NCBI GenBank assembly: GCA_013368375.1
Contig: JAACJP010000057.1
Coordinates: forward strand, 123,994-187,993
Length of the DNA stretch: 64,000 nt
Reading direction: 5' to 3'
Source: Tricholomella constricta
Lineage: Eukaryota > Basidiomycota > Agaricomycetes > Agaricales > Lyophyllaceae
Below, piece by piece: positions 1 through 9,553 of the stretch (positions are counted from its first letter, which is position 1; the number at the start of each line of letters is the position of its first letter). Under the pieces are notes generated by a model that searched no databases, had not been told where the DNA came from, and worked only from the letters and a program-made list of their open reading frames with translations. Both the position numbers and the translations under genes were made by a program.

Positions 1-1334
1 GGAAGGGGCGTGTGGTAACCGACCACAGCGGCTCTGGTATCAACGACGGCATACCCAAATCCGAAGGGAAGGTCCGTTACGACGACCTTCACGTTTTCGG
101 TGATGTGCTCCGCGACGCCCGGTCCTCGGCTGGCCCACGGCGTATCATCGTCTGGAAGTCGGACGTAGCCTCGGCTTTCCTCAATCTCCCAGCTCATCCC
201 ATATGGCAGCTCCACCAGGTCGTTTCCGTCGATGGACGCCTCCACATCGTCCGGCGTCTCGTGTTCGGCAATAGGGCTTCGCCCCGTTGCTGGTGCGCCG
301 TCTCAGGTCTGTTGTGTTGGTTGGGAGTTCGTAAGCTTCGCATCATTGGTTTGCTCGTCTATATGGACGACTTCTTTTGTTGGGACTACGCCGGCAACCT
401 GGTCTGGTTCCATGGTAAACTGCGGCCTAAGAAACAAGTTCAACTTCTTCTCCTGTGGGACGCTATTGGCTGTCCTTGGGAGGACAAGAAGCAAGAGCAC
501 GGCGAGGTCCTCAAAGTCATCGGTTTTTGGGTGGACCCCAATCAGGGTTCGTTCTCGCTAGCTCCCGACACCGTCATCGATATCATTGAGAAGATCGACA
601 ACTTTCTCCTGGCCCAGTGGCGCCACCCTCCCCTTCGCGACTGGCAGCGCCTGGGTGGACACTTGAACTGGCTTCTTAACGTCCTGCCTTGGGGGCGCCC
701 CGCCCTCACAGAGCTGTATAGGAAGACGGCGGGGAAGTCGCTTCCCTCGCGTGGAATCCCTCTCAACGCCGCCGTGTGCGCTGACCTGTCTTGGTTGAAA
801 TCGATTATCCCTTCCGCCATTGGTGTCTGCTTCATCGACGACGGCTGTTGGCGCGTCAGCGACGCCGATATGGTCGTTTGGACGGACACCAGTACCTCGA
901 GGGGCCTGGGGTTCGTCTTCAGTAATCAAGGGTTTTGTTACGGTTTGCAGCCGTCTTCGTCGAAGTCCCCCATCGATATCTTCTTCCTCGAGCTGGTTGC
1001 CATCTTGTCGGCCATCTCACACGTCGCCTCGTTGCCGGCTCCGCCTCGCAGGCTCCTCATCTGGACGGACAGTCTTAACTGCGTCGGCGCGTTGAACGCG
1101 CTACGTGTTTCTGAGTCTCTTCATAATGGGCCTCTGCTCGCTATCGCGGGCATCATCCTACAGACGAATATCGACATGCGGGTGTGTCATATTCCGGGCG
1201 AGGAAAATGTTCGCGCCGATCTGTTGTCTCGACTCATGCTCAACGAGTATCGTCGCAAATTCCCCGCCGACCGCGTCCGCTCGTTCGCTCCTCCACGGGA
1301 GCTTCTGCCGGCGCGATGGAAGGGGTGCTTTTAA
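1..1334 (+). CDS. Reverse transcriptase/RNase H of the Ngaro-like element (5' partial)
   Basis: The frame is open at the window edge and ends at 1334, giving about 440 visible residues. The first catalytic Asp of the RT lies in WKSDVASAF (about residue 48) and the core pair in VYMDDFF (about residue 118). An RNase H follows with its acidic residues in VVWTDTS, FFLELVA, IWTDSLN and a late Asp in VRADLLSR. It would copy the element RNA into DNA and remove the RNA strand. It overlaps the next ORF by 19 nt in another frame, so the downstream ORF may be reached by reinitiation or a separate message. No frame break is seen. The N-terminal part is cut off by the window. Confidence 0.85.
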   Translation, partial: KGRVVTDHSGSGINDGIPKSEGKVRYDDLHVFGDVLRDARSSAGPRRIIVWKSDVASAFLNLPAHPIWQLHQVVSVDGRLHIVRRLVFGNRASPRCWCAVSGLLCWLGVRKLRIIGLLVYMDDFFCWDYAGNLVWFHGKLRPKKQVQLLLLWDAIGCPWEDKKQEHGEVLKVIGFWVDPNQGSFSLAPDTVIDIIEKIDNFLLAQWRHPPLRDWQRLGGHLNWLLNVLPWGRPALTELYRKTAGKSLPSRGIPLNAAVCADLSWLKSIIPSAIGVCFIDDGCWRVSDADMVVWTDTSTSRGLGFVFSNQGFCYGLQPSSSKSPIDIFFLELVAILSAISHVASLPAPPRRLLIWTDSLNCVGALNALRVSESLHNGPLLAIAGIILQTNIDMRVCHIPGEENVRADLLSRLMLNEYRRKFPADRVRSFAPPRELLPARWKGCF

Positions 1335-2323
1335 GCGCCCTGGGCGGGTTGGGCGCTCCGCGCTCGGCTCGCCCACCCGTGGACCTGGCGGACTTAGACA
1401 AGCACGCGTTGCACCTCCAGGTTCACGCGCTGGAGAAGTCCACGTCTCTCGGGTACGCCACCGGCGCCCGTGACTATGTGCGCTTCTGTCTCAGCGCGAA
1501 TCTCCCCCTCGATCCTACTCCCCTCACGCTCTCTCGTTATGTGGCCTTCTCGTCGCGCCACATCGCATCCGGACCCAAGTATCTTACCGGGGTTCGCCAT
1601 TTTCTTCGGGATATCTACCCGGACTTCGACACCAATCGCGCCCACCCTCTCGTTCAGACAACTATCCGCGGCTCGAAGAAGATTCGTGCGGATCGGGTGA
1701 AGCGCAAGCTCCCGCTGCGTGTCGCGCATCTCTCTCAGTTCCTGGCGATCGCGCGGGAGACAGGGTCATACGACGACCTCCTTTTTGCTGTTATCATCTC
1801 CTGCTGCTTTTATGCCTGTCATCGCTCGGGGGAGCTCGTGCAGAAGAACGGCTCTGCCCTGTTTGATTGGCGTAAGGTCATTAAACGGACCTCCTTGCAG
1901 TTTTCGGAGGGCCACGCGCAGTATTTCCTGCCTTATCACAAGTCCGACCCGTTTTACCGGGGCACCGACATCCTTTTTACCCCTCAGGAGGTCTTGGACC
2001 CCGTGGCGCTTCTGCGGGAGTACGCTACACGGCGTGACCGGTTGCACGGCAGTCGGCCTGCTCTTTTCCTCTGCGAGGACGGTTCGCACCCGACGCGTTC
2101 TTGGTTCGACCGGCGTTTCTTTCGGGTGTTGGGTCGCGATTTCGGGGGGCATTCTCCCCGGGCGGGTGGCGCCACCTTCTACGCCGGTTTGGGCCTCTCG
2201 GAGGACGTTATCCAGGCTCTTGGCCGCTGGTCGTCCTCTGCCTGGAAGATCTACGTTCGTGAGAATCCGGCCGTGCGCGCTGAGCTGCAGCTTGCTGCCC
2301 TTCGGCGGGGCCTTCGTGGCTGA
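1316..2323 (+). CDS. Tyrosine recombinase (integrase) of the Ngaro-like element
   Basis: This ORF of 335 aa is read from ATG 1316. The frame is open further upstream to 1184 but only by overlapping the RT ORF. The catalytic set of the tyrosine recombinase family is visible: Arg in YACHRSGELV, the H-x-x-R box in HSPRAGG, and the C-terminal W/Y in LGRWSSSAWKIYVRE. An N-terminal SAM-like domain (SLGYATGARDYVRFC) precedes the catalytic domain. The enzyme would join the circular cDNA of the element to the genome through short recombination sites. All catalytic residues are present, so the product may be active. Confidence 0.88.
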   Translation: MEGVLLSALGGLGAPRSARPPVDLADLDKHALHLQVHALEKSTSLGYATGARDYVRFCLSANLPLDPTPLTLSRYVAFSSRHIASGPKYLTGVRHFLRDIYPDFDTNRAHPLVQTTIRGSKKIRADRVKRKLPLRVAHLSQFLAIARETGSYDDLLFAVIISCCFYACHRSGELVQKNGSALFDWRKVIKRTSLQFSEGHAQYFLPYHKSDPFYRGTDILFTPQEVLDPVALLREYATRRDRLHGSRPALFLCEDGSHPTRSWFDRRFFRVLGRDFGGHSPRAGGATFYAGLGLSEDVIQALGRWSSSAWKIYVRENPAVRAELQLAALRRGLRG

Positions 2324-2407
2324 CCTTCCTTCCACCGGCTCCTCGCTTTTCATCCTCTCACACCGCCATCCACCCCATCAGCAGCATCCATACCCTCTTT
2401 TTCTTTA

Positions 2408-2582
2408 GCCCTTTCGCTCCGAGCCACTCCCCAGTTTCTTCAAAACCACAAAATATATTCGGGGGCCCGTATCGGGCCCCAGTTATCTGCTAAAGCCGCG
2501 TGCCCGTTTTCGTTAGCCCTTTTCGCCTCCCATCGTCGCCTGCCTCGCCCCCCGCGATACCCAGACGTCATCTCAGCAGAGG
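2408..2582 (+). repeat. Split direct repeat B1 of the Ngaro-like element
   Basis: This 175-bp block is repeated in the same orientation at 3870-4043 with one base of length difference in a C-run. It begins at GCCCTTTCGCTCCGAG and ends at CAGCAGAGG. It contains a 19-bp perfect palindrome-like hairpin at 2462-2480 (GGGGCCCG, TAT, CGGGCCCC). Near-identity of the two blocks fits co-replication in one element. Confidence 0.9.
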
Positions 2583-2922
2583 TCGTCGTAATGGCGGGTT
2601 CCAGGGGTAAGGAGCGATTTCGCAGGCCTCTGCCCCCGGTCTGGAACGTTCCCGATCACGCCCCACGTGAAGCTCTCCCTACCTTCGGGGCGGATCAATT
2701 GCGCACCGCGCGCTGGGTTCGAATACGCCCCTCCCTATTCAGTTTCGTTCTCTCTGGACCTCCGCGTCGCGCTATTTTTTAGCAGAGGCGGCGCGGCAGG
2801 AAGTTTTCCGAGGGTTCATTTACTTATAAAATCCTGGGCTGGGCGGTCCCGTTTTTCCACCGTCCTCGCTTCTGCCAGCCCAGGTAAGCGCTCCGCGCCT
2901 TCTCCGCTGCTCTCCAGCTTAC

Positions 2923-2995
2923 ACCGAAATCCAGTGACACCTCAAAGCTTCGCTTTCAGTCTCGTTTCGCTCAGACTGTGTCACCGGATTTCGGT
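2923..2995. repeat. Cloverleaf-like inverted repeat in the A2 region
   Basis: Arms 2923-2940 and 2978-2995 are reverse complements over 18 positions with one mismatch (ACCGAAATCC... against ...GGATTTCGGT). The 37-nt interior holds two more hairpins, AAAGC/GCTTT (2944-2956) and AGTCT/AGACT (about 2958-2977). The result is a three-way junction, as RNA or as extruded DNA. Its role is not known; it lies in the non-coding A2 part of the retroelement. Confidence 0.6.
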
Positions 2996-3031
2996 ATGTT
3001 CCCGCTCGGCTCCGCCGCCCGTGCTTCGCAT

Positions 3032-3039
3032 TAAATAAC
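3032..3039. repeat. Target site duplication, left copy (right copy 3681-3688)
   Basis: The 8-mer TAAATAAC directly abuts both 13-bp terminal repeats of the nested element. Confidence 0.85.
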
Positions 3040-3680
3040 CAAGGGGGTGTCAGAAAAAAAATTAAGCATATAGGGTCGAATTTTTTTTTAACGGGAGAAT
3101 CTCCTGGACTAACTAACTATTGCTGGGAACTAATTACCCAATAAGGCAGTCCGGCACACGGTCCGATCACCTGACTGTTGTTGTTGACATCATTCTCAAT
3201 GTTGTCGCTCCTCCACATTTCCCTGTTGCATACCTCACAGACCCAACCAGTTATGCAGTGCTCAAGCTGTACACTTCTGAAGCTGAAACTTTGACAATCA
3301 CCAAGGTATGAATGAAACCTCTGTTTAAAATCTTTGACTTGTGCATTACACTTGGAACAGTATACATGATTGTCAGATTAGAATAGTAAAGATAGTAAGC
3401 ATCCTGAAATGTTGCCACAATAAAGAAGTGGTTTGCAGTGGGTCCAAATACTACCATGTCGCGACTTTCAATACACCTAGGACCCTGAACTTCCCACGCC
3501 CATATCAAGCAATATTTTTGAAACTACAGATGTTGAGCAGTTCTCAAAACACAAGCCCAGGTCTGGTCCCGGGCCAAAGACAAGTCCCTTTTAACTGATG
3601 TCATTTTTTTTTTAAGGACCTGGTGGCTTGGACTAACTCACTAACCCTATATAAGGAATGTCACATGTGACACCCCCTTG
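3040..3680. mobile_element. Non-autonomous TIR element (MITE-like) with 8-bp target duplication
   Basis: The ends are a perfect 13-bp inverted repeat (CAAGGGGGTGTCA at 3040-3052, its complement at 3668-3680). They are flanked by the identical 8-mer TAAATAAC at 3032-3039 and 3681-3688. A subterminal pair, ATATAGGGT and ACCCTATAT, strengthens the inverted symmetry. The 641-bp interior has no transposase. Eight-bp duplications and CA-R-GG-like ends are seen in hAT elements; KDZ elements also make 8-bp duplications and are common in mushrooms. The family is therefore left open. It inserted into the A2 region after the retroelement was in place. Confidence 0.85.
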
Positions 3681-3869
3681 TAAATAACTTCTCGCTTTAT
3701 CTAGCTTACCTTCGGTACCTTGATAGTACGCTCGGTCTCCGTACCGTTATCTTATTCCTTTGCTAAATTTTTACTTCAGTTCCTAGTACTACTTCCTACT
3801 CCTTTCGTTCGCCCCCCCGCCGCTGCCCTTTGTTTTTCGTGTTTCGTTTTTGTTCTTTGTTTTTCGGGC

Positions 3870-4043
3870 GCCCTTTCGCTCCGAGCCACTCCCCAGTTTC
3901 TTCAAAACCACAAAATATATTCGGGGGCCCGTATCGGGCCCCAGTTATCTGCTAAAGCCGCGTGCCCGTTTTCGTTAGCCCTTTTCGCCTCCCATCGTCG
4001 CCTGCCTCGCCCCCGCGATACCCAGACGTCATCTCAGCAGAGG
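3870..4043 (+). repeat. Split direct repeat B2 of the Ngaro-like element
   Basis: This is the second copy of the 2408-2582 block, ending with the same CAGCAGAGG. It marks the likely right end of the retroelement. The same GC-rich hairpin is at 3924-3942. Sequence beyond 4043 no longer matches the first copy. Confidence 0.9.
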
Positions 4044-4177
4044 CACATGGAAAGTGATCTATCGACCGCTTATGAACCCCTTGCAATGTTGTCACACAAT
4101 ATAATGCAATATGGTCCATTGTGAATGATTATATTGATCCGTCAATCACCACAATATTGTGGTGTTATAAAAGGTCC

Positions 4178-5354
4178 CACAGTATTTTCCCAAATTTGCT
4201 GATGTTGCGGATGCTTGCGAACCTGCCACGTTTGGTCTAGGCCAGCGCGACGTCCTCGACGAGACGTACCGCAAAGCTGGGAAAATGGATACCGATAAAT
4301 TTGCGATGTCGCTTGATATCATTAAGCTGGGCATCGTTTCCCGTGTTCAGGTTCAACTTCTGGAAGGCGAGGACGAGGATAAGACCGTCAACGCCGAACT
4401 ATACAAGCTTAATGTATACGGTAAGAGCTTGTGATCTCGTCCACCGTTAAAGTATTCTCATGATTATTATTAGGAAAAGATTCTTTCTTTAAGTCTCATA
4501 AGGATACGCCTCTTGGTGATACAATGTTCGGATCACTCGTTGTCGCCTTTCCTACCCCTTACGAAGGTGGAGCTCTGGTGCTCCGTCACGACGATGAGGA
4601 GTGGACCTTTGATTCTGCTGCGCTCACTCGCGAGCAAGCCGAACCCTCTATCGCGTACATCGCTTTCTACAGCGACGTCGACCACGAGGTCGCGGTCGTC
4701 ACCTCCGGCCACCGAGTGACTCTGATATACAACCTCTATCTCGGGAACACGCTCTTGCGCGAGAATCTTCCTCCGTCCGTCACACCAGTTGCGGCTGACG
4801 ACAGCATATTCCACGACGCCCTGTTCAAGGCCCTTGCCGATCCGAAATTCCTTCCTAAGGGCGGCTACCTTGGGTTTGGATTGAGTTTTAAATACCCAAT
4901 CGGCCTCGTGAAGGATGGAAAGTCCACGGGGCATGTTCTGAAAGGCAGCGACGCCATGATTTTCCGGGTCTGCCAGAACCTTTCGCTGGCGCCGTCCCTG
5001 AACGCAGTTTACAACGAGGAAGGTTTCTATATCATGGCCTCCACAGATGATCTCGTGCAAAACTGTGAATACGACCAGGACATGTTCGACGCCTTGTTGT
5101 CGGAGTACAACGGAAAAGTCGTTCTCGACTTTGAGGAGGAGATACCCCTTCATCCGGAAACAGACGAGGAGTTTGAGCATGGAGAATTCGTCCGAATGGC
5201 TTGGGTCACCCCGTTGACGACCTACTCCCATTTCGGCTCGAATTATATCGCACACGGGAATGAGGCCTCGGCTGAATGTATCTATGCGGACCTCTGCCTT
5301 GCGGCGAATGTGGGACCATTTGGCCGTCGAAGTACAGAACGCCAAGCTCAGTGA
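4178..5354 (+). pseudogene. 2OG-Fe(II) oxygenase (prolyl-4-hydroxylase-like), 5' truncated
   Basis: Two exons are readable: 4178-4420 and 4474-5354, joined by an intron GTAAGA...TTAG in phase. The protein carries ACEPATFGL, then an H-K-D iron pair (codons at 4497-4505), a GGAL strand, the distal His in SDVDHEV and a 2-oxoglutarate-binding Arg in HRVTLIY. The iron and cosubstrate residues are therefore intact. I recognise the pattern as an Agaricomycete-expanded family annotated as Fe(II)/2OG or prolyl-4-hydroxylase-like oxygenase; its substrate is unknown. The N-terminal exons are absent. The retroelement right end is only 135 bp upstream, so the gene seems to have lost its start and promoter. 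A remote start could still exist, hence moderate confidence in the pseudogene call. Confidence 0.65.
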
Positions 5355-6013
5355 CGAGACGACGAGGGATAAGTTGTGGAGGCTGTTGCGCAATTTTATG
5401 TAAACTTTGTATCTTGAGGTCCAACGACGTCGCCATTTCCCCTTTCACACAAGTGGTTCAAGTTGTGCACAGACCATAAGATTAGATTAAGTTGCTCAAG
5501 GCCACGTCATCAAACTCTTTGCACGGCGATGACCATAACGAGCAAAACATGGCTGAGCCTACTCACTGTGTTAAAATGAAGTGTTGCAAGGAGATGTAGA
5601 TACCATCAGCGTACCACCCTGTAGCATCACGGAAGAAGAAATAAGATCTGATAAGTATATATAAAGTGCCCCAATGGGAGTGCAAAACAAGAAGGCAATT
5701 GTGGAATTGAAAGCTATCAGAGAACGTTCACAGGGCGCCATAAACTATTTTCGTCTTTTGCCCTATCGTGGGCCTCAATGTATAGTAGAACGATGTCCAA
5801 TGTATACAATAATGATAAGTATGTACAAGAGATGAAGAGAAGATATCAACTGATGTACTTCGAAACAATGATACAGAAAGCTAACTGGGCGAAATAAAAT
5901 CGGGATTTGCGTAGATGCATGCTATCATACACACAAGAAAATGGGAGTTGAGTTGTGAGCCCGAAGAGGAACGCAACCCCAAAAGCCCTGGAGGGTACCT
6001 TAGACAATCGAGT
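5355..6013. other. Intergenic region, no gene seen
   Basis: It holds the presumed 3' UTR of the oxygenase gene (to about 5575, because that stretch is conserved in the inverted copy at 20.65-20.70 kb) and the 3' flank of the Cep57-like gene. I see no coding signature. Confidence 0.5.
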
Positions 6014-9000
6014 TCAAGCAAAAGCAGTATGGTGTCGCCTGATCCCTGCACCTACGCTCCTCCCCAGCGAGGATGACGCGACAGCAGTCGTAGACGCTGT
6101 GCGCGGCTTGCTCGATCTGCTAGGCACAACTGACTCCGATACCGGTTTATCCTTGAAGTTCAGAAGATCGTAAAGCGCCGCGATCTGGTCACCCTGCAAA
6201 GCATAAGCTATTAGCCCAACGGCAAGCTTCAGAAACCACGGCGCGGTTACCTTCTGCTCCAGAATGTCCACGACCTCCCTCAGATGTTTAGCCAGGATGT
6301 TCCTCCGGGGAACATCCGACACTGGATCCATATCCTTGTACTGGTCTGCCAGCTCCACATAGATCCTTCATTAAATCACGTCAGAACAACAACTCATCGT
6401 GAAGACGGTCCACACAGTACCCTTTATAATGCGTAAAATCATCCTCCAACTCTCGGATTACACGCGCAACCACCGTCTGTGGGGGCAAGCCCTGCCGCTG
6501 CGCCTGCGCTCTCCACGGGCCCGGTTCCTTTGAGAACGTAACACGCTCACCGTCGCGGCGTCTTCCAGTGCGATTCTCGCGCACGTGGTCATGCTCAGGC
6601 TGCTGCTCGGACCCTTCAGCGAAGCCTTCATCGTCGTCCTCATCGTCCTCCTCTGCACTCGATTCCTCCTTCTGCGCATCGCGTCCCCTAAACCGCGACG
6701 GGATCCAAGAAGGCTCGACGTCCACCTCCGCGTCGTGCGGACGCCGTCGATGACATACCGTGCACGTCTGTGCATTATGCTCGGGCGCAGAGAAAAACAG
6801 GCGTTCCAGATGCGTGCCGCGGATCTGGGGGAATGGTGTCTCCTCTGCGGCCGGATCTGCGGGGCGGTGGAGGCGTCGCTGTCGCCGGGCAGGTACAGAT
6901 ACAGGCACGGGGGCGGGTGGCCTCGACGAAGATGACGCTGCCAGTGTCTGAGCCCGCGTCCGCGAGGAGGCCGGTGGCACAGGCGATCCACGGCGGCGAC
7001 TGTCTTCCTCGTCGTCTTCAAGTTCGGTGTCATCCTCGTCCGAGGCGTCCTGGACTGTTGCACGGCGCATACTTTTGTTCGGAGGGGGCGACTCAGGATC
7101 ACGGTTTTGGGGTGCGTGTTCGGCGGAGCGTTCAGCAGATCTGCGTTCCTCGACTTCAGCGGAGATGCGCTCGAACTCAACAGAGTCGATGAACTGCGCG
7201 GGAGCGGGGGCAGGAGGCGTGGACTGTGATCTGAGGTAGCTTGACCCGAGCGTCGCGTGGTCTGTCCGCATCGTTCTGTCGGCCAGACGCGCACTGGCAT
7301 TTTGATTGCGCGAGGAGCTAAGAATCGAGACGGGGTCAAAGGGTTCCGGTTCTTCGTCCTCCTCCTCTTCCCCATCATGGCCCTCTGCACCGTCCTCGTG
7401 ACGACTCTGAATGTCCATCACTGCATGCTCCTCTTCGTCCTCCTCGTCGCCGTCCTGGGACATTCCAATATCGGCATCAGACTGAGGCACACCTGACACC
7501 TCGCGGACAGTCCGCCGCTCCTTTAGGCCTTCCTCCACGACACCACGCAGCACCTCCACCTCCCCCGCCAGACGCTCGACTTCCTCTTTTAGCCGTTCGA
7601 TCTCTGCAGACTTTTGCTTCAGCGCCCGAACATCAGAGTCACGCAATTCGCGCAGCTCAGTGAGGAGCTCTCGATGCGATGAGAGTTCTGCGGTAAGGCG
7701 TGTCAAATGAGTCCGTAGAGTCGTGATGAGTGCTTCAAGCGCTGCAAATATGATTGAGCTATACGTTCATTAAATAAAGTGAGCGCAAACCTTTCTTCTC
7801 CTCAACCGCCTCCCGATACCTTTCATGCAAGATGTCATGGTCCACACTGATGTCCTTAGCCCGTGCCTTGCCCTTGTTCCGCCGTCCGACCCCGCTGAGG
7901 TTCGCTTCACGCTGCTGTTGCACGATCACCTCCTCCCGCTCCATCACCCTCGTTCGCTCCCTCGCCACATCGCGCTTGCACACCTCGAGCTCGAGCTCAA
8001 GCTCCCTCACCCGCCTGCGCGAAATCCCATTTTCTTCCTCCAAATGCTGCAGCTTCGACTGAACACTATTCAGCATGCCCATCAGACGCGCTACAGAGAA
8101 CGTCAGCAGGGATAATAAAAAGACAAGTAATACAAACCTTCGTTCTCCCTCGGACTTCCCTCTGCGCGATACACGAAATACTCTGCGTCCATTTTCGCAG
8201 GTGACTCCACGGCGCTCGTCAGACCTGTCACATCCGGCAGCTGCACCTTTCCCCGGGGTGTCATGTGCAGCCGCTGCTTCATCGCCGACGCCTTCCGTGG
8301 TGTGGGCTGCTTCACAGATGCATTGGCTGTTGTATCAAACGGATTCCGCTCGGGCGGCCTCGAGCTCTGGCCCTGCACTTGGGCATGCTCAATCTCCCGC
8401 GTGATACCACGTGCCATTTTCGAGAACTGCGAGCCGACGCTCGAGGGCGTCGGCGGGTGGAGACGAACATGTGGTTGCGCCTGCTGTTGAGGGGTGTACG
8501 AGGGAAATATGTTGGTCCGCTTTTTGGGTTTGGGAGTGGGCATGTTTTCGCTTGTGTTTGGGAGGGTTCGTGTGGATGCGCGGGGGGACCCGGCATTGCT
8601 GCGCGGGCGCTGAGGGGAGAAAGATACGCGGCGAAGGGCGTCGGAGAGTTTGGGGCGCGAGGCTGGGTTCAAGTCCGAGTCGGAGGCTGACGAGGAGCTG
8701 GAGGAGTGGAGTGGGGATTGAATGTGCTGTGCGGCGGCAGGGGCGTACCCAGACTGGAGCACGCGGTCGAGCTCAGCTGTGCTGTCGACAACAAGCGGGT
8801 CAAAAGTCACGCTGCCCACGCCCTGTCCGAATAAACATCGTGTCACGTAAATGTTGAAAAGAACTCACTGGATACTTTGAGCGTGATGGCTCAATGTCAA
8901 AAACGCTAAGCTTGCTGTCCACGCCTGCGATCATCTCGTGCAACGGTCGATCGGGGTCGAACTCGGCGCCGCTCAGACTGGCTTCACGCCGTCCAGCGCG

Positions 9001-9366
9001 GCCACCGCCTAGGCCTGCATTCAGCGTCAGTGCACTGGCATGGTGCGCAGCTGTCGACATGGTCGCCATCCCGCTATACGGGTTTATACCCTCTTCGTCA
9101 TCGACTGTACGATATGACCACGGGTTTATTTGGCTGTGGGATTCTCCGTCGTAGTGGTCCCTCGATGGAATTTCGAACGATGGGAATGTGGCAGGCCCTG
9201 AGTTATGCCTAGGATACTCCAGACTCTCGTTGTCGTCGTCGTCGCTAACCGACGACAAACGATACGATGGTTCTGCGCACTGTAGATTATTCTCGAGCCG
9301 GATGCGATGCTGCTCGAGCTCATCACCACGAATGCTGAAATCGAGCCCTCTGTTATGCCTACTCAT
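6014..9366 (-). CDS. Cep57/Ppc89-type centrosome (spindle pole body) protein
   Basis: Six exons on the minus strand: 9366-8869, 8822-8138, 8090-7791, 7741-6421, 6365-6251, 6193-6014. They join in phase to 1032 aa. The N-terminal half is Ser/Pro-rich and probably disordered. Two coiled-coil blocks follow (in exons 3 and 4, heptads rich in Leu/Glu/Arg), then acidic runs. The C-terminal quarter is conserved: PQIRGTHLERLFFSAPEHN with a TCTVCHRRR Cys motif, VVARVIRELEDDFTHYK and RNILAKHLREVVDILEQK. I recognise this end as the Cep57 microtubule-binding domain found in fungal spindle-pole proteins such as Ppc89. It would anchor spindle-pole components and microtubules. It is divergent from BMS1 across 187 bp. 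Confidence 0.75.
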
Positions 9367-9553
9367 GTTCCCCGCCTAATATTGGTCGCACAGTGAGAGG
9401 GGCAAGAGAAGTGGGAAGGCGGGGAGATGGTGGCAGGAGGCAGGCATGGCCAGCGCCGATTTCAACAATGCGCGTAGAGTCACGTGTACGCGCCCAACCC
9501 TAGGATGGGGTCATGCTCGATCAAATTTCTTCATTCATCTTGGACAGGTTGGC
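9367..9553. promoter_or_regulatory. Divergent promoter between the Cep57-like gene and BMS1
   Basis: Only 187 bp separate the two start codons, so both promoters must share or overlap here. No clear TATA box is visible, as is common for housekeeping genes. Confidence 0.55.

Larger units (their letters stand above)
1..4043 (+). mobile_element. Ngaro/DIRS-like tyrosine-recombinase retrotransposon, 3' part
   Basis: The element runs in from the left window edge. It has the order reverse transcriptase/RNase H, tyrosine recombinase, then a 175-bp block (2408-2582) that recurs at 3870-4043. That arrangement, ORFs-B1-A2-B2, is the split-direct-repeat structure of Ngaro/DIRS elements, which use a tyrosine recombinase instead of a DDE integrase and have no LTRs or target duplication. 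The A1 repeat and any gag would lie upstream of the window. The A2 interval is interrupted by a nested TIR element (3040-3680). I see no methyltransferase domain, which favours Ngaro over DIRS1, a group known from Agaricomycetes. Both visible ORFs are open. Confidence 0.85.

Noticed and set aside
1719..2408. 229-codon frame within the tyrosine recombinase
   Set aside because: It is an overlapping Ser/Arg/Pro-rich shadow of the recombinase ORF, which has all catalytic residues.
4533..5393. 286-codon open frame on the minus strand
   Set aside because: It is the complement of the 2OG oxygenase exon, which has conserved catalytic residues on the plus strand.
6458..7390. 310-codon minus-strand frame overlapping the Cep57-like gene
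   Set aside because: It is an alternate frame of exon 4 with Arg/Ser/Pro bias and no splice partner; the 6381-7706 frame carries the conserved domain.
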